DNA of 20,114 nucleotides from Verrucomicrobiales bacterium (GTDB taxonomy: Bacteria > Verrucomicrobiota > Verrucomicrobiia > Verrucomicrobiales > DEV007): contig JAKISY010000085.1 of assembly GCA_021648365.1 (NCBI GenBank), forward strand, positions 1-20,114, read 5' to 3'. Shown here in pieces: positions 7,882 through 16,153 of this stretch (positions are counted from its first letter, which is position 1; every line of letters starts with the position of its first letter). The notes under the pieces are model-generated. The model saw only the letters and a program-made list of their open reading frames with translations, did no database searches and was not told the DNA's origin. The translations under genes and the position numbers were made by a program.

Positions 7882-8897
7882 CTAGCAACGCAGCCAACAC
7901 CCAAAGCTTACTTCCTGTTCGAATCGCAGGCACAGGCAGTTATGTACCAAAAAAGATTCTGACTAATCACGACCTAGAGAAAATGGTCGAAACTTCCGAT
8001 GACTGGATCACCTCTCGCACCGGCATCAAAGAACGCCACATCGCTGCCAAGGATGAGTTCACCAGTCACATGGCGACTCACGCCGCAAACAGAGCCCTCG
8101 AACAAGCTGGCCTGCAAGGCGAAGACCTTGATCTGATCATTGTCGCCACCATCACCCCCGACACCCTCACACCTGCTACCGCCTGCTACGTGCAACAAAG
8201 CCTCGGCGCGAACCGCGCTATCGCTTTTGACATCTCCGCCGCCTGCTCTGGTTTTTTGTATGCGCTAGAATTTGCCCGTGTAGCGATTGCAGCTGGCAGC
8301 GTGAAAACCGCCCTCATCATCGGTGCAGAAAAACTCAGTGCTTTTGTCAACTGGACCGATCGCGATACCTGCGTGCTCTTTGGCGACGGCGCAGGAGCTG
8401 CTGTGCTCAGCGCACAAAAAAATGACAGCGATACCGGTAAAATCCTATCGTCCCACCTAGGGACTGATGGCAAACAAACTGCCATCCTCAACATCCCTGG
8501 TGGCGGATCAGCCTGTCCCATCACTCTGCAAAATGCAGAGCAGCACCTCGCAGCACTATCGATGCAAGGACGCGAAGTTTTCAAATGCGCCGTCAACGCC
8601 ATGCGCCAAGCTTCAGAAATCGCCATTGAGAAAGCTGGGCTGACCTCTGAAGACATCGATCTAGTCATCCCGCATCAGGCTAACCTGCGCATCATCGACG
8701 CCATCACCGATCGTCTCAAAATCAGCAAAGATCGCGTCTTCATCAATCTAGACAAATACGGCAACACCTCTGCAGCCGCCGTTGCCATCGCCCTCGACGA
8801 AGCCACTCGCAGTGATGCCGTGAAACCTGGAGATCGCATTCTCCTAGTCGCTTTTGGCGCAGGTCTCACCTGGGCCAGCGCAGTGATCGAGTGGTAG
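7878..8897 (+). CDS. fabH: 3-oxoacyl-ACP synthase III
   Basis: FabH condenses an acyl-CoA with malonyl-ACP to start fatty acid synthesis. The 339-aa protein has the complete catalytic triad: Cys123 in SAACSGFLYALE, His266 in IPHQANLRI, and Asn296 in KYGNTSAAA. The start overlaps the plsX stop (ATGA). About ten residues precede the usual first strand (VRIAGTGSYVP), a slight N-terminal extension. The product is cytoplasmic. It is followed after 21 bases by tatD. Primer chain preference cannot be told from the sequence by eye. Confidence 0.97.
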   Translation: MTSNAANTQSLLPVRIAGTGSYVPKKILTNHDLEKMVETSDDWITSRTGIKERHIAAKDEFTSHMATHAANRALEQAGLQGEDLDLIIVATITPDTLTPATACYVQQSLGANRAIAFDISAACSGFLYALEFARVAIAAGSVKTALIIGAEKLSAFVNWTDRDTCVLFGDGAGAAVLSAQKNDSDTGKILSSHLGTDGKQTAILNIPGGGSACPITLQNAEQHLAALSMQGREVFKCAVNAMRQASEIAIEKAGLTSEDIDLVIPHQANLRIIDAITDRLKISKDRVFINLDKYGNTSAAAVAIALDEATRSDAVKPGDRILLVAFGAGLTWASAVIEW

Positions 8898-8918
8898 AGG
8901 ACGAACAGCTAGTCAGCC

Positions 8919-9731
8919 ATGTTGATCGACACCCACGCCCATCTCGCTAGTCAGCAATTCAGTGGCGACCTGCCAGAGGTCGTCAAAAATGCCACTGAAG
9001 CTGGAGTCACCCGCATCATCAGCATCGGCACCGACCTCGAAGACAGTCAACGCAACATCGAAATCGCTGAGCAATTCGATCAAGTCTATGCCACCGTAGG
9101 CATCCACCCCACCTCCGTGCACGAAGTCGAGAGTGATGATTGGCTTTCAGACATCCGCGAATGGACCGCCCACCCCAAAGTCCTCGCCATCGGTGAAATC
9201 GGACTCGACTACTTTCACCCCCCGCGCGACGGATCCTCTCCAGCCGCTTGGCGCGAATTACAGATCCGCTTTTTCCGCGCGCAACTCGACTTAGCTACCG
9301 AGCTAAAATTGCCCGTGATCATTCATCAGCGCGACAAAAACGGCATCCACGATTGCCGCAATGACCTACTAGAGATCATCAGCGACTACCAAGGAAAAAT
9401 CCGCGCTGTCTTTCACTGTTTCATCGGCCCCCTAGAACAGGCCCAACCCTTTCTCGATCAAGGACACCTCGTCTCCTTCACCGGCATCGCCACCTTTTCC
9501 AGCGCCAAAGAACTGCAACAGACCACGCAAGACATCAAGACTGGACAATTCATGTTGGAAACCGATTCCCCCTACCTCGCCCCCTCTCCCTTTCGCGGTA
9601 AACGCTGCGAACCCGCCTACACCCGCCTCACAGCAGAGCACATCGCCAAGGGCCGAGACATCTCTCTTGAAGAGTTAGCTCGGCAAACTTCAGCAACAGC
9701 GGAAGACTTTTTTGGCCTACCAGCAATGTAA
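8919..9731 (+). CDS. tatD: TatD-family metal-dependent hydrolase (DNase)
   Basis: This 270-aa TIM-barrel metalloenzyme belongs to the TatD/YcfH family, whose members have DNA exonuclease or deacylase-type activity and act in the cytoplasm. The metal ligands are all present: His6 and His8 (DTHAHL), Glu93 (IGEIGLDYFH), His136 (VIIHQRD), His166 (VFHCFIG) and Asp216 (LETDSPYLAP). The length is typical. It closes the plus-strand run starting at coaD. It could equally be called YcfH/TatD-like, because subfamily assignment needs a tree. The adjacent lipid genes do not point to a specific substrate. Confidence 0.93.
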   Translation: MLIDTHAHLASQQFSGDLPEVVKNATEAGVTRIISIGTDLEDSQRNIEIAEQFDQVYATVGIHPTSVHEVESDDWLSDIREWTAHPKVLAIGEIGLDYFHPPRDGSSPAAWRELQIRFFRAQLDLATELKLPVIIHQRDKNGIHDCRNDLLEIISDYQGKIRAVFHCFIGPLEQAQPFLDQGHLVSFTGIATFSSAKELQQTTQDIKTGQFMLETDSPYLAPSPFRGKRCEPAYTRLTAEHIAKGRDISLEELARQTSATAEDFFGLPAM

Positions 9732-9733
9732 AA

Positions 9734-9748
9734 CAGCTTTCCAAGCTG
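9734..9748 (+). terminator. Short hairpin after tatD
   Basis: CAGCTT, a 3-base loop TCC, and AAGCTG form a perfect 6-bp stem beginning two bases after the tatD stop. There is no T-run, so terminator function is uncertain. Confidence 0.3.
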
Positions 9749-9811
9749 CTCTCCCCACGCAATGCGAATGCGTCCCGCATCGCCTCCAAATCCGTTATCA
9801 GCGAAGCGGTT

Positions 9812-9849
9812 ATCGTTGTCGCAATCGATCCCGCATATTCGACAACGAT
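9812..9849. repeat. Perfect 10-bp inverted repeat between convergent genes
   Basis: ATCGTTGTCG (9812–9821) and CGACAACGAT (9840–9849) are exact reverse complements around an 18-base spacer, in the gap between tatD and the convergent FecR gene. It may act as a bidirectional transcription end or be a copy of a dispersed repeat. No T-run flanks it on the plus strand. Confidence 0.55.
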
Positions 9850-9911
9850 CAAGACAACGAAGACGATTTTCCAAGAAAAGCCCTCATTTCACACTAACAA
9901 CCTTCCCCTCC

Positions 9912-11435
9912 TCACCTCGCCAACTTCACCTTCAAAGTAGGAGCAGCACCACCAGGGTGACGCTTACTGACAAAAGCATGCACCAAGCCACTGCCTTTTC
10001 GAATTTCCCCAGTGCGGCGAACCACCAGCAAAGTCACCATCCCGTCCCCCTTGCTCTCTTGCTGCAAAAACTTGAGCAAAGCATCGCCCTCAAGCCCCAC
10101 CTGCCCGCTATAAACTCCTTGCGGAATCACAAATGTCCCTAACTCGACCGACTGTGATAGATCAGCCTCACCTCCAGTGTGATTATTTGCAGGAGCCGTC
10201 TGCCAAGTAATACTCTCACGACTCCAATCATCATCGCTCACCGCATACACCACGAACTCCGCATCTGGCACAAACGAAGCGTAGCCAAAATGACTTTTTT
10301 TGATCGTCAGCTGCAAACTCGCTTCCAACAAATCCCTTCCCTTTGCCAGAGATTGCAGATCAAAGCGCAAATAAACCTTCCTAGAATACCCCAGCCCCTT
10401 ATCAAAAACTTCGGAGTTTTTCACCAACAACAAAGTCTCCGAAGTATGGATATCAGATTCCGTCGCTTGAACATAAGCATCTTCCCCCCCGCCATCTTGA
10501 GTCGTGATCGTTACCCACTCACTTCCGCTGCTATCCACGCTTGCCACCACAGCTCTAGATTCCACCAATTCAGGAGACACTACCTCTGTTATAACAAATG
10601 ATTGACTGCTCACTTTAGATCCATTACCCGTCGTCAATCGCTGCACTTCCCCCGTATTTCTCTGCTCAACATCGACGATGCCATCAAACACCACCACATT
10701 GGTCGCTCCTCCCTGCTGCCCCACATGCACCCCAAACTCCGTACCATGATCAACCAAGGTAGCACTCTGCGTTTCAATCATAAAACCCTGAGCCTGTTCC
10801 GGCACCTTGGCAACCACCGTGCCACTATGCAAGCGGCACAACATCGGGCTTAACAACTCAATATCGACCGGAGCCTCTAAAGTCAACTCCACTCCCGAAG
10901 CAAACTTCAAACGCGCCAAGCCCTGCTGCAAGCGCAAGCGTCCCGCCTCCAAAACCGCACCCTCTTCTGTCGGCAAAGCACCGCCCTGCCATGAGCAGTT
11001 GGCTGTTTTGACCAAAGTCGCCACCACCACCGGAGCCCCTTCTTTGACCGCTCCGCCCCACCCCAAAATCCCGGCAGCAAGCAACATCGCAACCGCCGCC
11101 GCGACTTTCCCCCAAGTCCAAAGCCCCACCACCACCTTTCGCTCGTTCACAGAAGAACGCTCACCCAAGGTCTCAGCATCCGCGTCACTCTCTCGTGCAG
11201 TAGCATCTTTCAGTTCAGAACTCAGGGAAAAAATCTCCGCCTCCGCACTGCGCTGCCAATGCAACGCCGCGTGTTGATGCATGCACTCGACATAAAGTTT
11301 GCGTGCCCGCTTATCTTCTATCACCAAACTCTCTAGGCGATCCTTATCCGCTTCCAGCAAATCCCCATGGATCACTTTTTCACAGAGATCAAAAACTTCA
11401 TTCCTCAACTGTTGCCACGACTCATCCTGATTCAT
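9912..11435 (-). CDS. FecR-family membrane protein with C-terminal DNRLRE domain
   Basis: This 507-aa protein is likely the anti-sigma or sensor partner of the upstream sigma factor. Residues 1–100 are cytoplasmic and helical, with a leader like the FecR-associated N-terminal domain. A transmembrane span lies at about 108–128. The FecR beta domain covers about 160–275 and includes LQQGLARLKFASG, HGTEFGVHVG, VVVFDGIVDV and LTTGNGSKV. From about 305 to the end the sequence matches a DNRLRE-type beta-sandwich (KVYLRFDLQSL, DDDWSRESITWQTAP), a domain usually found in secreted, cell-surface or carbohydrate-related proteins. The start overlaps the sigma gene by 4 bases. The second FecR protein of the window (16150–17748) has the same core but a different C-terminal domain. 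Confidence 0.85.
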   Translation of the reverse strand: MNQDESWQQLRNEVFDLCEKVIHGDLLEADKDRLESLVIEDKRARKLYVECMHQHAALHWQRSAEAEIFSLSSELKDATARESDADAETLGERSSVNERKVVVGLWTWGKVAAAVAMLLAAGILGWGGAVKEGAPVVVATLVKTANCSWQGGALPTEEGAVLEAGRLRLQQGLARLKFASGVELTLEAPVDIELLSPMLCRLHSGTVVAKVPEQAQGFMIETQSATLVDHGTEFGVHVGQQGGATNVVVFDGIVDVEQRNTGEVQRLTTGNGSKVSSQSFVITEVVSPELVESRAVVASVDSSGSEWVTITTQDGGGEDAYVQATESDIHTSETLLLVKNSEVFDKGLGYSRKVYLRFDLQSLAKGRDLLEASLQLTIKKSHFGYASFVPDAEFVVYAVSDDDWSRESITWQTAPANNHTGGEADLSQSVELGTFVIPQGVYSGQVGLEGDALLKFLQQESKGDGMVTLLVVRRTGEIRKGSGLVHAFVSKRHPGGAAPTLKVKLAR

Positions 11436-11971
11436 ACCATCTCCCCATCGCTTAGGTTTTCAGCAACTTGATGACTAACACATTCGTGCAAGGATTTCCT
11501 GATGCGGCTCAACACCCGATAAACCGCGCCACTGCTTCTCCCCACCAATTCCGCAATCGCATCGATTGATTCCCCTCCCTCATAACGCAAATTCACAATC
11601 CGCTGATGCTCAGGATTGAGCTTAGCCACACAGGAAGCCAACGTCTGGTATCGCCGTTCCAAATGCCCCTCTTCATCTTCCAATTCTTCCGCTACCAGTT
11701 CGACAAACTTATCACTGAAACAAAGCCGATCTCGTTGTTTGCGTTTGCGATAAGCCAACACTTGATAAAAAGCCACCTTGCGAGACCATGCCCCAAAATT
11801 GGTTCCCAGTTTAAAATCGCCAAAATGCCTCCACATCACCACCTTCGCTTCTTGCAGAATATCATCCGCATCGGCAGCGTGAGAGGTCATCGCCATCACA
11901 TACAAATACAAGCCGCGCTCATGCTCGGATAAAAGGCGAATGAAAGACTCGGTATCTTGGGATGGGTTCAT
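11432..11971 (-). CDS. ECF-type sigma-70 family sigma factor
   Basis: This 179-aa protein has sigma region 2 at about 10–80 (AADADDILQEAKVVMWRHF, then FGAWSRKVAFYQVLAYRKR) and region 4 near the C-terminus (HQRIVNLRYEGG, then IAELVGRSSGAVYRVLSRIR). It is the compact two-domain layout of the ECF class common in Planctomycetes and Verrucomicrobia. It recruits RNA polymerase to a dedicated promoter set and is presumably held in check by the FecR protein coupled downstream (4-bp overlap). A TATAGT-like -10 (read on the minus strand at 12002–12007) lies about 30 bases upstream, but its -35 is weak. A second sigma/FecR pair occurs at 15602. Confidence 0.92.
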   Translation of the reverse strand: MNPSQDTESFIRLLSEHERGLYLYVMAMTSHAADADDILQEAKVVMWRHFGDFKLGTNFGAWSRKVAFYQVLAYRKRKQRDRLCFSDKFVELVAEELEDEEGHLERRYQTLASCVAKLNPEHQRIVNLRYEGGESIDAIAELVGRSSGAVYRVLSRIRKSLHECVSHQVAENLSDGEMV

Positions 11972-12081
11972 TTCAAAATGAGTTTTATGATTCCTGCTAC
12001 TACTATAAAGCCCATCGCGACCCTATTGGACAATAAAAATCGTATCTCAAACCTTTTTGTTTCCCACATGCACCTCTTTCC

Positions 12082-12104
12082 TGTAGGTTTCCCGCAGACC
12101 TACA
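12082..12104 (+). promoter_or_regulatory. Hairpin abutting the lipoprotein start codon
   Basis: TGTAGGT (12082–12088) and ACCTACA (12098–12104) are perfect complements around a 9-base loop. The last base of the stem is the A of the ATG. In the mRNA this would mask the initiation site, as a translational control element or chance structure might. It lies in a divergent 132-base gap. Confidence 0.3.
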
Positions 12105-12589
12105 TGAATAAGCTACCACCATTTTCTATCAAGCCGGCTAAACTGACCGCCCTGCTCATCTTAACAGCGATCTCCCTTGGCGCTTGCAATACCACGACGA
12201 CGACCAAACTCAACGCCAGAAGTGGATCTCACACCACCGTCGAAAAGAAACGTCCGATCAAAAAAAGGGCAAAAAAACTCTTTGCTAAAAAGCTCGGTGA
12301 CGCCATCGGCGACTTTAACAAAGACCACCGCGCAGGTCGCCTAAAAATCAAGCAATACGGTGCTCCAGGTCCCACCACCCCTTACTACAACCGCCTGTTA
12401 GAAAATGAACTTGGCATCAAAATCGACATCATCGGCGACGGCGTGATAGATCTAGAAACCCTGCGCTACGCCAAACAATACAATTCCCTAATGATAGCTG
12501 AAATCCAGAAAAAATACGGCCCTGGCATCCTGCAAGAGGCCAACCGACGTGCACACATCATGGAGCAACAAGTTCGCCAAAGTAGGTGA
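12104..12589 (+). CDS. Small predicted lipoprotein of unknown function
   Basis: The ATG at 12104 is chosen because it gives a standard lipoprotein signal peptide: basic N-terminus, hydrophobic stretch, lipobox LGAC with Cys28. The upstream open frame to 11957 would overlap the divergent sigma gene and put the signal deep inside. The mature protein is about 133 residues, starting with a Thr-rich linker. It then has a Lys/Arg-rich stretch (KKRPIKKRAKKLFAKK) and a C-terminal part with GVIDLETLRYAKQYN and a helical end. I recognise no domain. It is probably membrane-anchored and faces the periplasm. The stop is separated by one base from the convergent CPBP gene. Confidence 0.65.
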   Translation: MNKLPPFSIKPAKLTALLILTAISLGACNTTTTTKLNARSGSHTTVEKKRPIKKRAKKLFAKKLGDAIGDFNKDHRAGRLKIKQYGAPGPTTPYYNRLLENELGIKIDIIGDGVIDLETLRYAKQYNSLMIAEIQKKYGPGILQEANRRAHIMEQQVRQSR

Positions 12590-12590
12590 G

Positions 12591-13967
12591 CTAAGACAAA
12601 GCCAACAACAGCGAGCACACCAGTATCCCATTGTGCAAACTGTGCGCGGTCATCGAAGCGATCACGGTGCCACGCCATTCGCGAATGATGGCAAAACCAA
12701 AACCCATCGAAGTGAGCGCAGGAATCGCCACCCATCCCTGCGGGTGGATCACAGCAAAGATGAAACCACTCGCCAGCGCCGAGAGCACAAAGCCCCAACG
12801 CTTGCGAAACACCCCGTAAAGCGCCCCTCGAAAAAGCGTTTCTTCAAACAAGGGGGCAAGCCCAGAAGCTAAAAACAAAACCGCCAGCTTAATTTTCCAC
12901 CCCCCATCCGCCAGAGCTGCCACGATCGGGTGAGTGACCGGATGACCTGCCGCCTCCACCGGCTCCGCACTCGCCCCTTGTTTAGCTAACCACGCCGCCA
13001 ATATCCCCAGTATCAAGGTCGCACTCAAACCCAAAGCGAACACTGGAGCCATCGCTAAGTAACCCACCACTCCCGCGCCCATTTCACGCCACACACCCTT
13101 GCCACGCCTCCAACCAAAACCACGTAAACTTTGCCGCCAAGTCAGACCACACAAGCTAGGCCAAACAAAAGCAACCCCAGCTGGCACAAACATCCCAGCA
13201 AACCGAATTCTAGGATCAACCGTTATGCTCAAGAAGTCTGACAAAACCATCAATGCCAAAAACAAAGCAAAAGCTGCCAAGAATGGCAACATCGGAATCC
13301 CCTCGGCAATGCCGCTTAATTCTAGCTGCCCCTCTTTCAACTGGTACAAAGCAAAACTCAACAAAACCAAACCCAGCAAGGCAGCCACAAATGCCAAGAC
13401 CGCCAATCTTCCACTCACATACACCATCAACAAAGACCGCTTTCTCAACGCCATTGCCAGCTCGCCCTCTGGCTCCATCCCCGCCAATAACACCTCCCCA
13501 AACCAACCCATCTGACCAAGAATCTGCTCTCGCCCTTCCTCACTGAGCTGATCCGGATGCTCTAATACCCCGCGAACCTCTTCCAATAGACTGCGATTCC
13601 TCGCAGCTCCATGAAACGCATCAGCAGCTTGCAGGCGCAAGTTCACCAAGGCCAAGGCGCGCCATTTGCCATCTCCTTGTGGATCGATAAAAAACCGCAA
13701 CGCCGCCACCGCTGCCGCGCTCTCATCCGTCACCGCCCATGCCTCCATCTCCGCCAGCTTTTCCTCCAATCCTATAGGTTGAGTCTGTGCCGCACCAAGC
13801 AACAGCCTGCTCTGTAGCTCCAACACCGCCAAAGTCACCCGCTCATCCCCCGCCGACCTTTCTTTCGGTGCCCAATCCTGCCAAGGCGGATGAAGGATCA
13901 AAGCGATGCACAGCAAAATCAGCCCCCACCAAGCCGCCACTTTAGCTTTGCCTGCAGATACTATCAC
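12591..13967 (-). CDS. CPBP-family intramembrane protease homologue
   Basis: This 458-aa protein begins at a GTG. The C-terminal CPBP (Abi/Rce1-like) domain carries the three conserved motifs: EE at 375–376 with Arg380 (FEETLFRG), His408 in FIFAVIHPQGW, and His442 plus Asn446 (HSLHN). These are the proposed catalytic residues of Rce1-type glutamate proteases. Several transmembrane spans lie at about 185–205, 228–245, 255–275, 298–325 and beyond 360. Between an initial span (about 12–26) and residue 180 there is a soluble helical region of roughly 150 residues, which is longer than in the usual family member. The gene follows the SHD1–PQQ gene by 11 bases on the same strand, so they are probably co-transcribed. 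The substrate is unknown. Confidence 0.85.
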   Translation of the reverse strand: MIVSAGKAKVAAWWGLILLCIALILHPPWQDWAPKERSAGDERVTLAVLELQSRLLLGAAQTQPIGLEEKLAEMEAWAVTDESAAAVAALRFFIDPQGDGKWRALALVNLRLQAADAFHGAARNRSLLEEVRGVLEHPDQLSEEGREQILGQMGWFGEVLLAGMEPEGELAMALRKRSLLMVYVSGRLAVLAFVAALLGLVLLSFALYQLKEGQLELSGIAEGIPMLPFLAAFALFLALMVLSDFLSITVDPRIRFAGMFVPAGVAFVWPSLCGLTWRQSLRGFGWRRGKGVWREMGAGVVGYLAMAPVFALGLSATLILGILAAWLAKQGASAEPVEAAGHPVTHPIVAALADGGWKIKLAVLFLASGLAPLFEETLFRGALYGVFRKRWGFVLSALASGFIFAVIHPQGWVAIPALTSMGFGFAIIREWRGTVIASMTAHSLHNGILVCSLLLALS

Positions 13968-13978
13968 AAGTCAAAGCC

Positions 13979-15439
13979 CTAGGGTGAAACATCAAAACAA
14001 TGCAACAAGTCCTGATCACGCAAATAAAGTTTGCCATTCAAGACCACAGGATGCGCCCAGATACGTCCTTTAGGATTGCGCTCTTCGCTTTGCGGCTCCA
14101 GCTTGAAACTACCCAGCGACTTAAACTCCTTGGGTGAAGCCTCGACCAAGGTGATCGTGCCGTCGCCCTCATTCACGCAGATCAACTTGCCGCCCGCAGC
14201 AGTGATCGCGCCCTTCATCAGTTCACGGCTTTTTTCACTCCACACAATCTCACCCGTTTTCCAATCCTGACACATCAGCCCCTTGCCACTTGAAAAACCG
14301 TAAACGTAGTCACCGATTTTCACCACGCCACCGTGATGGTTTTTCATATTTTTGTTGTCCCACACATCACTCACGGAATTATCTGAACCGATTTTGATCA
14401 GCTTAGCACCCGCGCCGTAATCCGAAGTGATGTACACATGTTGATTATCATAAATCGGCGTAGGGATCACCGCCGTTTTTCCTCGTGGCCACTCAGATTC
14501 CCACAGCAGCTTACCATTGCTCGCATCTACGCCGACCACCTTAGTCTGGAAAAAACGAATATACTGACGCCCTCCATTAAGATCCGCTGGGACAATCGAA
14601 GCGTATTCCGCTTTACCTGCATCGAACTCGCTCTTCCACTTCGTCGCCCCGGTTTTTTTACTCAAAGCCACGATCGGAGAATCTTTCCCACCAGGTGCCA
14701 CGATCACCAGATCGCCGTCCACAAAAGGAGATTCTGAATAGCCCCATCCGCCAGCCGAACCACCAAAATCCTCACTCAAGTTTTTATCCCACACCTTCTT
14801 GCCATCTTCCGCCTTCAAGCAAATCAAAGTGCCCTTCGGCCCCAAAGCATAAATACGCCCCTCATTATAAGTAGGCGTACCTCTTGGACCTCCACCCCAA
14901 CCCGCATTGTAACCCTTCTCATCATCCTCGCCGACCTCCGATGCCCACAGCTCATCGCCAGAATCTGCATTCAGAGCGATCACCATCAATTTGCCATCAC
15001 GCGATCCCATGGTGTATAACTTTCCACCTACGATCGACGGCGCACTGTAACCCTGTCCCGCATTTTTATACACCCACAATAATTTCGGACCATCTCCCGA
15101 CCATTTTCTCGAAATCTCTTTGTCAGGAGAGATATTCGATCGATCCGCCCCCCGCCACTGTGGCCAATCGGTGCCACCACCCTGAGAGCCACCGCTAGAT
15201 GCCTGGCTTTTGATGAAATCTTGATCAGCTTGGCTCAAACGACTCAAATCCAACTTGGCGACTTTACCACTAGCCAACTTCAAACTCACCTTATTACCTT
15301 CCAAACCCACAAGATCCGCTTCGATTTTTTTGCCCGATTTAGCATCCGTCCAAGTTCTCGCTTGTAAGGGAGAAAACAGACTGGCTCCTGCGAACAAAGC
15401 CGTCAACGCCATCGTGAGATAAATCGGGTTACTTTTCAT
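13979..15439 (-). CDS. Secreted SHD1 plus PQQ-type beta-propeller protein
   Basis: This 486-aa protein has a signal peptide (about 1–27). An SHD1 (SLA1 homology) domain follows at about 29–79 (TWTDAKSGKKIEADL, VSLKLASGKVAKLDL), then a Gly/Ser linker and a PQQ-like beta-propeller from about residue 92 (DWPQWRGADRSN). Typical repeats are LWVYKNAGQGYSAPS, GDELWASEVG and ATKWKSEF. The whole resembles BamB-like or PQQ-binding-like proteins common in Planctomycetes and Verrucomicrobia, where SHD1 domains are often fused to propellers or other secreted domains. It is probably periplasmic. No cofactor-binding triad could be judged by eye, so it may not bind PQQ. An extended -10 promoter-like site lies upstream. 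Confidence 0.9.
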   Translation of the reverse strand: MKSNPIYLTMALTALFAGASLFSPLQARTWTDAKSGKKIEADLVGLEGNKVSLKLASGKVAKLDLSRLSQADQDFIKSQASSGGSQGGGTDWPQWRGADRSNISPDKEISRKWSGDGPKLLWVYKNAGQGYSAPSIVGGKLYTMGSRDGKLMVIALNADSGDELWASEVGEDDEKGYNAGWGGGPRGTPTYNEGRIYALGPKGTLICLKAEDGKKVWDKNLSEDFGGSAGGWGYSESPFVDGDLVIVAPGGKDSPIVALSKKTGATKWKSEFDAGKAEYASIVPADLNGGRQYIRFFQTKVVGVDASNGKLLWESEWPRGKTAVIPTPIYDNQHVYITSDYGAGAKLIKIGSDNSVSDVWDNKNMKNHHGGVVKIGDYVYGFSSGKGLMCQDWKTGEIVWSEKSRELMKGAITAAGGKLICVNEGDGTITLVEASPKEFKSLGSFKLEPQSEERNPKGRIWAHPVVLNGKLYLRDQDLLHCFDVSP

Positions 15440-15474
15440 GCGCTAAAGATGGCAAAGAAACACTGATTTAGCAA

Positions 15475-15483
15475 CTTATAGCA
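15475..15483 (-). promoter_or_regulatory. Extended -10 promoter of the SHD1–PQQ gene
   Basis: Read on the minus strand, 15475–15483 is TGCTATAAG: a TG dinucleotide, one base, and a hexamer close to TATAAT. It lies 35 bases upstream of the ATG. The matching -35 position is AT-rich and overlaps the first of two A4T4 palindromes. The extended -10 makes a weak -35 acceptable. Confidence 0.45.
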
Positions 15484-15496
15484 TGGTTCTCACATA

Positions 15497-15523
15497 GAAA
15501 ATTTTCATTCACTCAAAATTTTG
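15497..15523. promoter_or_regulatory. Pair of A4T4 palindromes in a divergent promoter region
   Basis: GAAAATTTTC (15497–15506) and CAAAATTTTG (15514–15523) are perfect 10-bp palindromes with the same A4T4 core, centred 17 bp apart. They lie between the SHD1–PQQ gene (leftward) and the second sigma gene (rightward). The first overlaps the -35 position of the leftward promoter. This arrangement suits an operator, but AT-rich DNA can produce it by chance. Confidence 0.35.
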
Positions 15524-15601
15524 TCACATTTTTAGGGTAAATACAAGCAGCACGGGAGTATATTAGTGTAGAACCCAGCACCATCTACTGCTTAGCTCAT
15601 C

Positions 15602-16153
15602 ATGGACTCACAAAAAGAAAACGCCTCATACGAGCAATTTGTCACCTTTTTCACCCGTAGTGAACCCGCACTACGCGCCTTCATTCGCTCCCTACTACCC
15701 TCTTGGGACGACGCCAACGAAGTGATGCAAAATACCAGCCTCGTGCTGTGGAGGAAGTTCGACACCTTCGACCAAAATACCGAATTCCTAAAATGGGCTT
15801 TTGTCGTAGCCCGCTTCGAAGTGCTCAAATACCGCCGCAGCATCGCCCGCGACCGCCACGTTTTCGACGAAGATCTAATCAACCGGCTCGCTACAGAAGC
15901 CGCCGAAGAAAGCGACCACCTGCAAGCCGAACGACGCGCCCTGCAAGCTTGCCTGAGCAAACTCCCTGCCACCCAGCAAGACCTGATCAAAGCCGCTTAC
16001 CAACCCGGCATCAAAATCAAAGAGCTCGCCGAAAAAATCGGCAAAACCGCAACCGCTTTATACAAAAGCCTCAACCGAACTCGCCAACAACTGCTGGTCT
16101 GCATCGAACGCTCCATCGCTCAGGAAAAATCATTACCCCCTTCTCAATCATGA
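15602..16153 (+). CDS. ECF-type sigma-70 family sigma factor (second copy)
   Basis: This 183-aa protein has sigma region 2 (WDDANEVMQNTSLVLWRKF, followed by FLKWAFVVARFEVLKYRR) and region 4 (QDLIKAAYQPG, IKELAEKIGKTATALYKS). It belongs to the small ECF class often paired with FecR-type membrane proteins in Planctomycetes and Verrucomicrobia. The start is the ATG at 15602, with no Shine-Dalgarno sequence. The stop overlaps the following FecR gene by 4 bases. It is clearly related in layout to the sigma factor at 11432 but divergent in sequence, so the two probably recognise different promoters. I see no strong sigma-70 promoter upstream; self-activation is possible. Confidence 0.9.
   Translation: MDSQKENASYEQFVTFFTRSEPALRAFIRSLLPSWDDANEVMQNTSLVLWRKFDTFDQNTEFLKWAFVVARFEVLKYRRSIARDRHVFDEDLINRLATEAAEESDHLQAERRALQACLSKLPATQQDLIKAAYQPGIKIKELAEKIGKTATALYKSLNRTRQQLLVCIERSIAQEKSLPPSQS

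Noticed and set aside
8186..8668. 160-codon minus-strand frame inside fabH
   Set aside because: fabH has its full catalytic triad here. The antisense translation is Ser/Ala/Arg-rich with no domain.
11957..12103. Upstream start for the lipoprotein gene
   Set aside because: It overlaps the divergent sigma gene and puts the lipobox about 77 residues from the start.
15703..16149. N-terminal extension of the second FecR gene
   Set aside because: It is the out-of-frame shadow of the sigma factor gene, Arg/Pro-rich with no FecR features. The ATG at 16150 gives the normal FecR N-terminus.
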